A stretch of 22,918 nt of DNA from an uncultured Bacilli bacterium (GCA_948629335.1 CAPHZB010000018.1:226-23143), one strand, 5' to 3'. Shown: positions 9,067 through 16,913, counted from the first letter of the stretch. Translations and numbers: made by a program. Notes: generated from the sequence alone by a model not told the origin.

Positions 9067-10044
9067 ATGGAAAATGAATTAGATATTGAACAGATTAAAT
9101 TAAATAAAAAGGTTCGCATTTTATTTATGGGAACACCAGAATTTGCCGTTCCTGTTTTAGAAGGTTTGATTGCAAATTATGATGTAAGAGCGGTAATTAC
9201 ACAACCAGATCGTATAAATGGTAGAAATGGAACTGTTACAATTTCTCCTATAAAAAAGTGTGCGAATGATCATACTATTTTGGTTTTACAACCAGAAAAA
9301 CTAAGTGATGCTTTAGAAGAAATTTATTCGTTAAAACCGACACTTATTGTTACATGCGCCTATGGAAATTTAGTACCCAATGAACTATTATATTTACCAG
9401 AATATGGTTGTATTAATGTCCATGCTTCTCTACTTCCAAAATACCGTGGTGGGGCACCAATCCATCGTGCAGTTATGCAAGGGGAAGAAAAGACAGGAAT
9501 TACCATTATGCATATGAATGCTAAACTAGATCAAGGGGATATTATTGCGCAGAAGGAAATTCAAATTGGCGAAGATGATACAGCTAGCATGGTACATGAT
9601 AAATTGAAAATTCTTGGACGGGATTTACTTTTAGAAACACTTCCAAGTATTATTGATAAAACAGCTCCAAGAATACCACAAAACCATGAAGAAGCAACAT
9701 TCGCATTTACTATAAAAAAAGAAGATGAAAAAATCGATTTTAGTAAAACAAAATATGTGATTCATAATCAAGTAAGAGGATTAAATGCATGGCCAGGCGC
9801 ATATGCTATGTTAAAAGGAAAACGTATGAAAATATGGAAAACACGTATTAGTGATGCGCATTATCCAAATAAACTTGATGGAACGATTTGTAATCTGTAT
9901 CCAGATGGTATAGGTGTAAAAGTAGGAAATGGTGAGATTGTTCTAACGGAAATTCAAATAGAAGGAAAACCTAAAATGAGGGCATCTGATTATTTGAATG
10001 GAATTCAAAATAAAGAAGATTTAATAGGAGATATTTTTGAATAA
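9067..10044 (+). CDS. fmt: Methionyl-tRNA formyltransferase
   Basis: Transfers the formyl group of 10-formyl-tetrahydrofolate to Met-tRNA(fMet) for translation initiation. The catalytic residues align with a constant offset to E. coli Fmt: N117, H119 and D155 correspond to N106, H108 and D144. The folate-site motif SLLPKYRGGAPIHRA is present, then a C-terminal OB-like tRNA-binding domain starting near residue 215. Its 325 residues include about 15 extra N-terminal residues before the RILFMGTPEFAVP core. The start at 9067 is supported by AGGAAGGGG at 9051-9059. No deformylase gene (def), a frequent partner, is present here. Probably co-transcribed with the Nudix gene (42-base gap). Confidence 0.97.
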   Translation: MENELDIEQIKLNKKVRILFMGTPEFAVPVLEGLIANYDVRAVITQPDRINGRNGTVTISPIKKCANDHTILVLQPEKLSDALEEIYSLKPTLIVTCAYGNLVPNELLYLPEYGCINVHASLLPKYRGGAPIHRAVMQGEEKTGITIMHMNAKLDQGDIIAQKEIQIGEDDTASMVHDKLKILGRDLLLETLPSIIDKTAPRIPQNHEEATFAFTIKKEDEKIDFSKTKYVIHNQVRGLNAWPGAYAMLKGKRMKIWKTRISDAHYPNKLDGTICNLYPDGIGVKVGNGEIVLTEIQIEGKPKMRASDYLNGIQNKEDLIGDIFE

Positions 10045-10045
10045 C

Positions 10046-10074
10046 TTTACAAAAAGGTGAAAATATGGTATTTT
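10046..10074 (+). promoter_or_regulatory. Candidate promoter of secG
   Basis: TTTACA (10046-10051), 17-base spacer, TATTTT (10069-10074), ending 18 bases before the secG ATG. The -10 is weak, so read-through from fmt may contribute. Confidence 0.35.
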
Positions 10075-10092
10075 AGATAGTGAGGTGGAAGT

Positions 10093-10302
10093 ATGGAAAC
10101 AGTACTTATTGTTGTATGTGTTTTATTAATAGCAATTGTTTTATTACAGGCAGGTAAAGTAGAAGAAGGAAATATATTCACAGGTGCGAATAGTGACTTA
10201 TTTAAAAATCGTAAGGAAAGAGGAGGAGAACTTTTTATTACGAGAGCCACTTTTGTTCTTGGAAGTGTTTATTTTATTATCTGTTTTATACAAGGTTTTT
10301 AA
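10093..10302 (+). CDS. secG: Preprotein translocase subunit SecG
   Basis: This 69-aa protein has two membrane helices (residues 3-19 and about 49-67) joined by a loop with the family Leu-Gln-Ala-Gly-K stretch after the first helix (18-22, usual form LLQ.GK) and a Gly/Asn-containing cytoplasmic segment. It matches the size and layout of SecG, the auxiliary subunit of the SecYEG channel. The ATG is preceded by GAGGTGGAAG. In many Bacillota secG sits beside rnr and smpB; here it follows fmt and is closed by its own terminator. Confidence 0.9.
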   Translation: METVLIVVCVLLIAIVLLQAGKVEEGNIFTGANSDLFKNRKERGGELFITRATFVLGSVYFIICFIQGF

Positions 10303-10324
10303 ATAAAGTAGAAAATGAAAAAGG

Positions 10325-10349
10325 AAAGTGATTGGAAAATCACTTTTTT
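10325..10349 (+). terminator. Rho-independent terminator after secG
   Basis: AAAGTGATT pairs with AATCACTTT around a GGAA-type loop and ends in a T run. It closes the priA-secG run. Confidence 0.9.
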
Positions 10350-10354
10350 AAGTG

Positions 10355-10613
10355 TATAGATCGTCAAAATAAATTGACATCGATTTCGTCAAATTAAAAT
10401 ATAGCAGATTTTTATGCCGAGAAAATCCATTGACAATAGGCGATTATTATTCGTAAATGCTCTAAAGCTAACAATTTAAAGAATTGTTAGCTTACCCTTT
10501 AAAAGAATAATAATCGGGTTCCTGTTGTCATATGGAGGAATTGGAATAAAATCCTTACAATTTAATTTGACGAAAAATGCCATTTTTTTGATAAATTAAA
10601 GTGCAGATCTATA
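10355..10613. repeat. 259-bp nested palindromic element (non-coding)
   Basis: Five pairs of inverted arms are nested in strict order: 10355-10362/10606-10613 (8 bp, TATAGATC); 10384-10398/10561-10575 (15 bp, TTTCGTCAAATTAAA); 10427-10440/10521-10535 (13 of 14 with one wobble and one bulge); 10441-10452/10505-10516 (12 bp, CGATTATTATTC); 10465-10476/10482-10493 (12 bp, loop TAAAG). Part of the outer sequence is also directly repeated (TCGTCAAAATAAA at 10361, TCGTCAAATTAAA at 10386). There is no ORF. It lies between two terminators, so it is not an ordinary terminator. It could be a MITE or fold-back element, or a highly structured RNA; the sequence alone does not decide. Confidence 0.85.
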
Positions 10614-10630
10614 TTTATAAAAACAGAAAA

Positions 10631-10661
10631 AAAACTAGGTAAACCATTCTAACCTAGTTTT
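10631..10661. terminator. Bidirectional hairpin terminator
   Basis: AAAACTAGGT pairs with ACCTAGTTTT, flanked by an A run on the left and a T run on the right, so it can act in both directions. On the minus strand it closes the glycosyltransferase transcript. Confidence 0.8.
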
Positions 10662-10681
10662 TTGTAGATGAGGGGGAGAGG

Positions 10682-10969
10682 TTATTTATACCTTCCATTT
10701 TCGTTCTTACAACAACCTTATAATATAGATATAGCCTTTTTATAAAGCCACTTATTATTTGCATATTTCACAATTACTTCTTGCTCTACATTGTCCCCTT
10801 CTATTATTGTCATTTTCCAATACACAATATCCTTCTAATTCTTTACAATTCTTTTATTAAAGTATTCATTATAACCAATCTATTCTTCAATCACCATTTA
10901 TATTTTTTAGTTTTCCTGTAAAAAAGAAGTTAAATTTTCTTTTCCTTCTATTTCTGCATATATGGTCAT
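10682..10969 (-). pseudogene. Decayed small ORF downstream of the glycosyltransferase
   Basis: An ATG at 10969 overlaps the TGA stop of the upstream glycosyltransferase (ATGA), the classic sign of translational coupling. The frame runs 20 codons to a TAA, then continues with four more internal stops up to a final TAA at 10682-10684. Stretches between stops still look coding, for example I-I-E-G-D-N-V-E-Q-E-V-I-V-K-Y-A-N-N-K-W-L-Y. I do not recognise the protein. About 95 codons in total would make a small partner protein that has been lost. In AT-rich DNA chance cannot be excluded. Confidence 0.4.
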
Positions 10970-11964
10970 CTTAAAACTTCTTCATATACTGAAATCAATT
11001 TTCTTCCAACTGTTTTAATTTCCATATTTTTAACAATTTCATAGCCCTTTCCTTTTAAGGAAGGGACCTTTCCTTCTAATAAAGCTTTTAACTTTTGCTC
11101 AAACTCATCATCTGTTTTGGCTTTATATACTTCTTCGCCATCTGTTAGAAATCCAAAAATAGGAATATCTCGAACAAGTATATCTGCTTTTTCAGATAAA
11201 CCTTCTAAAATAGGGATACCCTCTGTTTCTTCCAAAGTAGGAAATAAGTAACAATCACATCCAGAAAATGCAGCATGTATCATATCCCGTTCTACATAAC
11301 CTGCAAAGGTTAAATTTGGTAGTTTTGTATGAACCGCTTGCTTTACCTTCTTAGGAGATACAGAAAGTGGCGAAGAACCAAACCAAATAAATTGATACTC
11401 AGGAAGCCTTTTTGCCATTTCCACAAAAGTCAAAATTCCCTTTCTTTCCAAGTAAAGACCTATTCCAATCACTACCTTATCAGTTTTCTTAAATCCATAT
11501 GTATCTCTAAACTTTTGTCCGTCCTCTTCATTTCGTGTAAAAAATTGCATATCAATTCCATTCGATATTGCTGTAATTGGTCTATTTAAGTGATAATTCT
11601 CTAAAAGACTTTTTGAATATTCTGTTGGAGTAATAATATGGTCTCCTAAACGATAACACTTACAAATCCACCATTTAAATAAAGGAGCCACTGTATTAGA
11701 AAAAATAAACGAGTTTCTAAAATCCTCTTCGGTAGAATGCGCATGGTAAACAACTTTCTTTCCCATTTTACGTGCCCTTTTCGCTAATCGATAGGACTTT
11801 AATCCATAAAAATTAATATGAACAAGATCATAATCTTTACACTTAGGGTCTAATGTATATTCTATTTTATTGTCTTCTAAAGCCTTAATTTGATGCTGAA
11901 CAGCTTTTCCTAATCCTGACTTCCCTATTGTTTTTAGCCCTTCTGTATAAAGTAATACTTTCAT
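10966..11964 (-). CDS. GT4-family glycosyltransferase, probably glycolipid (diglucosyl-diacylglycerol) synthase
   Basis: The 332-aa protein has a GT-B fold: an N-terminal half beginning KVLLYTEGLKTIGKSGLG (acceptor side) and a C-terminal nucleotide-sugar half with VVIGIGLYLERKG and the E-x7-E motif in LEETEGIPILEG. Its length and the opening KSGLGKAVQHQ recall the Acholeplasma/streptococcal enzymes (alDGS/CpoA type) that add the second sugar to monoglycosyl-diacylglycerol at the inner membrane face. That role is inferred from memory of those proteins; other lipid acceptors are possible. The start ATG at 11964 has AGGAAGGTG just upstream; the longer open frame to 12186 has no ribosome binding site and includes the promoter. 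It overlaps a decayed ORF by ATGA. Confidence 0.8.
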   Translation of the reverse strand: MKVLLYTEGLKTIGKSGLGKAVQHQIKALEDNKIEYTLDPKCKDYDLVHINFYGLKSYRLAKRARKMGKKVVYHAHSTEEDFRNSFIFSNTVAPLFKWWICKCYRLGDHIITPTEYSKSLLENYHLNRPITAISNGIDMQFFTRNEEDGQKFRDTYGFKKTDKVVIGIGLYLERKGILTFVEMAKRLPEYQFIWFGSSPLSVSPKKVKQAVHTKLPNLTFAGYVERDMIHAAFSGCDCYLFPTLEETEGIPILEGLSEKADILVRDIPIFGFLTDGEEVYKAKTDDEFEQKLKALLEGKVPSLKGKGYEIVKNMEIKTVGRKLISVYEEVLR

Positions 11965-11985
11965 AAATACACCTTCCTGTACCTC

Positions 11986-11994
11986 ATTATAACA
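11986..11994 (-). promoter_or_regulatory. Extended -10 promoter of the glycosyltransferase gene
   Basis: On the minus strand TGTTATAAT lies about 22 bases upstream of the ATG. There is no clear -35. Confidence 0.5.
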
Positions 11995-12176
11995 TATATA
12001 AGTAACTTTTTCTATAACCTTTTTCATTCCCTTATGAACAAGATTAATCAAATGAATTGAATTACTTAGTATATTTGGTGTAATTCCTTTGTAAGCAAAC
12101 AGAATATTATTGCAAATGATATTTATATTATCACTTCGATTCAATAATTTAACCAAAAGATTCAACTTACATTGAC

Positions 12177-12207
12177 AAAAAGGCAATCCTCTATGGTTGT
12201 CCTTTTT
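12177..12207 (-). terminator. Terminator after the ylmC-like gene
   Basis: AAAAAGG pairs with CCTTTTT, with inner CAA/TTG and CC/GG pairings around an ATAGA loop. It separates the ylmC-transglutaminase unit from the glycosyltransferase. Confidence 0.6.
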
Positions 12208-12301
12208 GTGTAATCAAAATTCCAAAAAAACAACTTTAATAATAATCCCTATTTCTTCGTTTGTGATTAATATTTTGGATTCACATACCTAATAAAATAT
12301 T

Positions 12302-12532
12302 TTAAATGGCAACATCAACTAAAATAACATCTTCTCCAATTTTCTTTATTTGGCTCCATTTTACCTTAAATTCATCTTTTCCGGGAAAAATAGAGGACAA
12401 AAGTTTATTTTTTTGTACTACCAAAGAATCTAAATTTCCACTAGCATCCAATATAACATCAATAATATTTCCAACCTTTTTTCCATCTTTTATATTGATA
12501 ATATCTTTACTTTGTAAATCTGACAAATGCAT
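12302..12532 (-). CDS. PRC-barrel protein of the YlmC/YmxH sporulation family
   Basis: This 76-aa protein has the single PRC-barrel layout: M-x-L-S-D-L-Q-S-K-D-I-I-N-I followed by G-K-K-V-G-N-I-I-D and the hydrophobic end V-I-L-V-D-V. Members are small, widespread in spore formers, and their biochemical role is unknown. In Bacillus subtilis ylmC lies close downstream of sigG; here it is about 1.9 kb from sigG on the opposite strand, so the link is kept in a looser form. The start ATG has AGGTGAT upstream. It lies 45 bases after the transglutaminase-like gene and is probably in the same transcript. Confidence 0.85.
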   Translation of the reverse strand: MHLSDLQSKDIINIKDGKKVGNIIDVILDASGNLDSLVVQKNKLLSSIFPGKDEFKVKWSQIKKIGEDVILVDVAI

Positions 12533-12577
12533 AAAATCACCTACTATATCTTATGAAAAAAGAACTAGAAACATGAT

Positions 12578-13480
12578 TTATATCTCTAATTCTAAATGAT
12601 CTCTATCTGAGGTAAGAGGCGTATTGATACTCCTGAATCTTTGGTCATTCTCAAATAAATAACGTAATTCATCAAAGTTTTTATCTACATCTAATAGAAG
12701 AACTGCCAAATCATCAAGTTGTTTTAACTCTTCTATCGATAAATTATAAAATTCCTCTTCTGTATCAATATAAGTAGGAAAAAACAAGTAAGATACTTCA
12801 TCATTCATTAAAGAATGAAAATCAAAAAATAAGGTACGTGCTAACATGGATAAGCCTTGTACATGACTCCCATGTAAAAACTTATCAATCTCTATCTTTC
12901 CATGACGTACATCCAACCAAGCCTCCGCTGCAAAATAAAATTGTTTTCTATCTATATCGACATTTGTATATTCTTCTACGTCTACCTCTATTTCATCTGC
13001 ATCAACTAATATCCATTTATTCTTCTTTTCACACCATACTTCACAAATCCAATGGTCAGGATATTTTTCCTGATCGATATAAGGAGCAAAACCAGAGCGA
13101 ACTCGAGTAGAAAATCCTTTTGCTTTTAAAATAGAGGCTAATAAAATAGAAGCATATCGACATGTAATAACAACTTTATCTTTCGTTTGTCTAAAATGGG
13201 TTAATCCTCTTGAATCCAATCTAAAAAGTTCACTTACAATAGCTGGCACAGTCAATAAAATATCATCATCACACCGATATCTATACCAAGGGTATTCTTT
13301 AGAAATCTTATTTTTTTCTTTGTACCCTTGAAATAGAACAATCCGATGAATATAATTATCATGAATCAATTGTGTCAGTTCCTTTAAGTCATCAGGTAAA
13401 CCTATAAAATAATCTTTATACAAACTATAATTTGTATACTTACTTACCCCTTTATAAAATTCCAATATATCATCTCTCAT
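12578..13480 (-). CDS. Transglutaminase-like (papain-like fold) protein
   Basis: The 300-aa protein has the Cys-His-Asp triad typical of the transglutaminase-like superfamily: C107 in VVITCRYAS, H143 in DHWICEVW, and D160 in WILVDADE. No signal peptide or membrane helix is visible, so it is likely cytoplasmic. Members act as proteases, cross-linkers or amidases; I cannot choose. The start ATG at 13480 is supported by GGTGGTGAT just upstream; the longer frame to 13534 has no such site. Its gene, ylmC and sigG form a neighbourhood that hints at a sporulation role, but this is inference. Confidence 0.8.
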   Translation of the reverse strand: MRDDILEFYKGVSKYTNYSLYKDYFIGLPDDLKELTQLIHDNYIHRIVLFQGYKEKNKISKEYPWYRYRCDDDILLTVPAIVSELFRLDSRGLTHFRQTKDKVVITCRYASILLASILKAKGFSTRVRSGFAPYIDQEKYPDHWICEVWCEKKNKWILVDADEIEVDVEEYTNVDIDRKQFYFAAEAWLDVRHGKIEIDKFLHGSHVQGLSMLARTLFFDFHSLMNDEVSYLFFPTYIDTEEEFYNLSIEELKQLDDLAVLLLDVDKNFDELRYLFENDQRFRSINTPLTSDRDHLELEI

Positions 13481-13495
13481 ACAATCACCACCTTT

Positions 13496-13501
13496 ATTAT
13501 A
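13496..13501 (-). promoter_or_regulatory. Candidate -10 of the transglutaminase-ylmC transcript
   Basis: TATAAT on the minus strand, 15 bases upstream of the ATG, without a recognisable vegetative -35. It sits directly after the araC terminator. Confidence 0.35.
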
Positions 13502-13515
13502 AAGAAAATAAATAC

Positions 13516-13550
13516 AAAAAAACTGATAAATCAAGTATTGTTTTTATCAG
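13516..13550 (-). terminator. Terminator after the AraC-type gene
   Basis: CTGATAAA (13543-13550) pairs with TTTATCAG (13523-13530) and is followed by seven T on the minus strand. The stop TGA of the frame-restored AraC gene (13547-13549) is inside the stem, which supports that as the true gene end. Confidence 0.85.
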
Positions 13551-14328
13551 TCAATTAAAATCCATACTTCCATATAATCCTCATAATAGAGTTCTAATGT
13601 ATATTTTTCATTTCTTCTATAAGGAATGGCTTTTAAATAAGTATCATATATTGTAAAACATAATTGTTCAATTTTCTTCCCTTCAAAACTTTTCCCTTAA
13701 ATACGAGCCACTTTCCTTCTGGTATATAAAAAGGTTCTAAATTTTCATGTGATTCTTTTAAAAGAATCCAATAACGAGAATATTCCTCTTTTTCTTCAAT
13801 TACTGCATAACGTGGCAAATTTTCTAAAAGAGAAGGATATTTTTCTTTCATTTCTTTCCAAAAGAGCTCTGCCATTTTAGGAATACTTCGTGTAACACAT
13901 CTATATGCACCATAAAATAGTTGCCTACTTTCCTCTTCAATACGATAAGTAATATTGCTAGAATATGATTGTGGTTCGAACTTCAAGATAGGTTGAAAAG
14001 TAAGTTCTACCTTTTTGTTTTTTACGTCCTTTGGATGTATTTTATAAACTTCATAAAATTTTCTAGAAAATGCTTCTCCCGAAGAATAGCCACAAAACAA
14101 AGCTACATCAAGAACCGATGCACCTTCTTTTAACTTTAAAACAGCTAACGACATTCTCCTTTTTCGAATGTAATCTGTTACCGTAAAACCAATCATCATT
14201 GAAAAAATACGTTGCATTGTATAAGCACTACAACCTAAAAATTTAGCTAATACTGGCATTTCTATTTTTTCATCAATATGTTGTTCAATATAAGAAACCA
14301 TTTCATTTAATCCATCATACAAATTCAC
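13547..14328 (-). pseudogene. AraC-family regulator with C-terminal effector-binding domain, frameshifted near its 3' end
   Basis: The N-terminal part (to about residue 105) is an AraC double helix-turn-helix (EMPVLAKFLGCSAYTMQRIFS; LDVALFCGYSSGEAFSRKF). The rest resembles the GyrI-like/effector-binding domain. The open frame ends at a TAA (13633-13635) with an unrelated tail. Shifting frame near 13685-13690 gives EGKKIEQLCFTIYDTY...LELYYEDYMEVWILID and then a stop inside the terminator, the expected end of this family. A loss of one T from a T5 run (K-V-F-E-G-K) would explain it. The result is a shortened protein with about 17 wrong residues, so function is doubtful, or a sequencing indel. 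The start is GTG with AGGTG six bases upstream; GTG at 14337 is possible if the mRNA is leaderless. Divergent from sigG. Confidence 0.85.
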
Positions 14329-14344
14329 ATGCAACACCTAATTC

Positions 14345-14353
14345 ATTATAACA
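14345..14353 (-). promoter_or_regulatory. Extended -10 promoter of the AraC-type gene
   Basis: TGTTATAAT on the minus strand, 17 bases upstream of the chosen GTG. No -35 is evident. Confidence 0.45.
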
Positions 14354-14368
14354 AGAAAAAACTTTTTT

Positions 14369-14397
14369 GTATATTTTTTCTTTCCTTTATCAATATA
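14369..14397 (+). promoter_or_regulatory. Candidate forespore (SigF/SigG-type) promoter of sigG
   Basis: GTATA (14369-14373), 17-base spacer and CAATATA (14391-14397) resemble the G-C/T-ATA and CATnnTA elements of SigF/SigG promoters. The match is imperfect. The family is known to be SigF-dependent and autoregulated, which makes this placement sensible. Confidence 0.35.
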
Positions 14398-14417
14398 GAA
14401 ATGAAAGGAGATTATTT

Positions 14418-15194
14418 ATGGCACGTCATAAAGTAGAAATTTGTGGCGTGAATACTGCGAATATTAAAGTTTTAACAAATGAAGAAATGATGGAATTATT
14501 TAAGAAGTACCAAGAAGGAGATGAAAGTGCGAAAGAAGAATTGATTAATGGCAACTTGAAACTAGTTTTATCGATTTTAAAGAAGTATAACAATCGTTGT
14601 GATAATATGGATGATTTATTTCAAGTGGGATGTATTGGTCTTATCAAAGCAATTGAGAATTTTGATCTTTCTCATGAGGTTAAATTTTCTACATATGCTG
14701 TTCCAATGATTTTAGGAGAAATTAGAAGACACCTTCGAGATAATAGTTCCATTCGAGTGGCAAGGAGTGTAAAAGATACAGCTTACAAAGCCTTAAAATT
14801 AAAGGAAGAACTAACAAATCAATATGGAAAAGAACCAAGCATAAAAGAAATTGCTGAAAAGCTAGAATTAACTGAATTTGAGGTAGCAAACGCCCTTGAT
14901 TCAACAAAAGACACCATTAGTATGTTTGAACCTATCTATAATGATGGTGGGGATACGATTTATCTAGCAGACCAATTAGGAGATAAAAAAGACTCTCTAT
15001 ATCCCCTCGAAATTCGGATTGCTTTAAAAGATGCAATAAAAGAACTGAAAGAAAAAGAAAAATATATTTTACTTTCTAGATATTTTGTTGGAAAAACACA
15101 ACTCGAACTTGCAGAAGAAATTGGAATTAGTCAAGCCCAAATCTCTAGATTAGAAAAATCAGGTTTAGATAAAATAAGAAAAAACATTTCATAA
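14418..15194 (+). CDS. sigG: RNA polymerase sporulation sigma factor SigG
   Basis: The 258-aa protein matches SigG (260 aa in Bacillus subtilis) along its length. It begins with the family-specific opening R-H-K-V-E-I-C-G-V-N-T, then region 2 (DDLFQVGCIGLIKAIENFDL, KFSTYAVPMILGEIRRHLRD), region 3 and region 4 (QLELAEEIGISQAQISRLEK). The string FEPIYNDGGDTIYLADQ is characteristic. SigG drives late forespore genes, including spore coat-inner and DNA-protection functions. The ATG at 14418 follows AAAGGAG; an upstream start at 14367 is not needed. Unlike the usual spoIIGA-sigE-sigG order, sigG is alone here, divergent from an AraC-type gene. Confidence 0.95.
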   Translation: MARHKVEICGVNTANIKVLTNEEMMELFKKYQEGDESAKEELINGNLKLVLSILKKYNNRCDNMDDLFQVGCIGLIKAIENFDLSHEVKFSTYAVPMILGEIRRHLRDNSSIRVARSVKDTAYKALKLKEELTNQYGKEPSIKEIAEKLELTEFEVANALDSTKDTISMFEPIYNDGGDTIYLADQLGDKKDSLYPLEIRIALKDAIKELKEKEKYILLSRYFVGKTQLELAEEIGISQAQISRLEKSGLDKIRKNIS

Positions 15195-15222
15195 AACGGA
15201 ATTGCAACATCTTTATTCAAAA

Positions 15223-15251
15223 AAAAGAATTTAGGTAAACTAGATTCTTTT
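15223..15251. terminator. Bidirectional terminator between sigG and the 528-aa gene
   Basis: AAAAGAAT pairs with ATTCTTTT, with an inner TAG/CTA pairing and GTAAA loop; A and T runs lie on either side. It serves the two convergent genes, and the minus-strand stop codon (15250-15252) touches it. Confidence 0.85.
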
Positions 15252-16836
15252 ATTTTGTATGTATTTTGGTAATTTCTCGGATTTCTCCTGTACGATAAGA
15301 AATTTTTATTTCTTCTTCCTCTCTCATAAAAGGTAGGAAGTTAGGCGCTACTTTAATAGAAACTTTATAGTAATTGTCTTCTGTATCTATTAAATAATAA
15401 TAAGTCAATCCATCTAAAATAGCTGTTTTTATTTCTTTAATTGTAATCGTTATTTCCTCATCACTTTTATTTACTAAAGGGGCATCTTTTAAATAATTGT
15501 TCGCCGCTTCTTCTATTCCTAAAGACGCATCTGTTACAACTACATTTTGATAGTCTTCTACATCGACAAATGCATACATTTTGACTAAACCAGCATTATC
15601 CTTTAATGATAAAAAGTATGTAGGTTTTTCATTTAAGTTAATCAGTAATGGAAACGTAGATGTATAAGACATTTGTTGAACTTTTCCCTCAGCACTTTTT
15701 CGGGCTGATTCTTCTTTCGCTCCACTTGCACTATAAAATTTTGTTTCTTTTGTTCTTAAATTACTCATAATAAATCCTAAAATGGATTCATCATTTGTAA
15801 CAGAAGTAATTCCTGTATATAAATATACATCATCATCTCGTACAGTGTAATTATAGCCTTCTGTTGTTACAATCACCCCTTTTTGTCCAAAAATAGAGTT
15901 AAAAAATCCATTTTTATATACGCCATGGTTATCTACCTGATCAATAATTAAGTCAGCAGGATACACATGATCTACCCAAGTAGGTACATCTTTTACTTTA
16001 TAAAATTCACTTTCCCCAGTTACCGGATCTAAAATGACAACCCCGTTTACCTCTTTTCGAAGACCAATGAAGGTATATTTATAAGTTGGAATAATCCAAT
16101 ATGGTTTTCCTTCATTATCAATTTCAAAAGACGCAGAACCGAAAATTTTTGTTGGATAGGAAAAACGGAGATGACGATATAAGTCTTTACTAAAAAGTGC
16201 ACTTGGCATATATTGCATACCTTTATCTAATTTGACTAGATTGGCTTTTCCTGTAACGGAGTTAACTAAAATATACCCTTTTACCCCTTCTTTATGGTTT
16301 GTAAAATATTTAATCACACTTGCATATTCAAGAGGAGTTACACGAACAATTTCATCTTTATAATTAATTTGAGTATAAAGGTCGGAAACAGTAAATTGAG
16401 ATACTAAATCTGTCATTTGTCCCATAACACGATCTCCTAATTTCATAGAAGAGTCTTTGTCTAATAATGGAAGTGCATCAAAATTCACTCCTTCTATATC
16501 TTCTTTAAAGTCTGCATCTAAAACATCAATTCTATTTGCATATGCTTTTGCATTGAAAAGTGGAGAACCAATAAATAAAAGAACAAAAGGAATCAATAAC
16601 AAAAGAATATATCCTCCCCATAGTATAGGAAATTTCTTTTTTTGTTTCCGATTCGTAATAAGAATGTCTCCTTTTTTATCAATCGAAAAGGAAAGAAGAG
16701 AAAGGTAAAGTCCTAATAAAAGAAGAGCATATCCCCAAAATAGTGGAGACGATAAATTGATTGGTGGCAAAAGAAAATAGTAAATGACAACCCCTATTAA
16801 TAAAACAAATACAAGCTTAATTATATTTTTTTTCAT
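15250..16836 (-). CDS. Membrane-anchored protein of unknown function (528 aa)
   Basis: I do not recognise the family by name. Three hydrophobic segments lie near residues 7-24, 33-52 and 71-94. A large soluble part follows that should face outside, rich in beta-type patterns such as GYILVNSVTGKANLVKL and GVVILDPVTGESEFYKV, which look like PepSY-like or repeated sheet units. The C-terminal 120 residues are acidic and end with SYRTGEIREITKIHTK. There is no catalytic motif that I can identify. The start ATG has TTAGGAGGTA just upstream, and a good promoter precedes it. Transcribed separately from the 44-aa gene upstream, which has its own terminator. Confidence 0.8.
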   Translation of the reverse strand: MKKNIIKLVFVLLIGVVIYYFLLPPINLSSPLFWGYALLLLGLYLSLLSFSIDKKGDILITNRKQKKKFPILWGGYILLLLIPFVLLFIGSPLFNAKAYANRIDVLDADFKEDIEGVNFDALPLLDKDSSMKLGDRVMGQMTDLVSQFTVSDLYTQINYKDEIVRVTPLEYASVIKYFTNHKEGVKGYILVNSVTGKANLVKLDKGMQYMPSALFSKDLYRHLRFSYPTKIFGSASFEIDNEGKPYWIIPTYKYTFIGLRKEVNGVVILDPVTGESEFYKVKDVPTWVDHVYPADLIIDQVDNHGVYKNGFFNSIFGQKGVIVTTEGYNYTVRDDDVYLYTGITSVTNDESILGFIMSNLRTKETKFYSASGAKEESARKSAEGKVQQMSYTSTFPLLINLNEKPTYFLSLKDNAGLVKMYAFVDVEDYQNVVVTDASLGIEEAANNYLKDAPLVNKSDEEITITIKEIKTAILDGLTYYYLIDTEDNYYKVSIKVAPNFLPFMREEEEIKISYRTGEIREITKIHTK

Positions 16837-16860
16837 GAAATACCTCCTAAATTTTAGTAT

Positions 16861-16889
16861 ATTATAGCATAATTTACTTCAAAAAGCAA
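16861..16889 (-). promoter_or_regulatory. SigA-type promoter of the 528-aa gene
   Basis: TTGCTT (16884-16889), 17-base spacer, TATAAT (16861-16866) preceded by TGC (extended -10). The -35 abuts the upstream terminator. Confidence 0.7.
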
Positions 16890-16909
16890 AAAGAGAGAAA
16901 CCTCTCTTT
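16885..16909 (-). terminator. Terminator after the 44-aa gene
   Basis: AAAGAGAG and CTCTCTTT pair around a four-base loop; five T follow on the minus strand partly within the next promoter. Confidence 0.75.
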
Positions 16910-16913
16910 CTAT

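Noticed and set aside
10431..10458. TTGACA within the palindrome as a promoter
   Set aside because: No acceptable -10 at 16-18 bases and no gene downstream; the box is part of a paired arm.
11965..12186. N-terminal extension of the glycosyltransferase frame
   Set aside because: It includes the TATAAT and ribosome binding site of the gene and has no start signals of its own; GT4 proteins of this type begin at KVLLYTEG.
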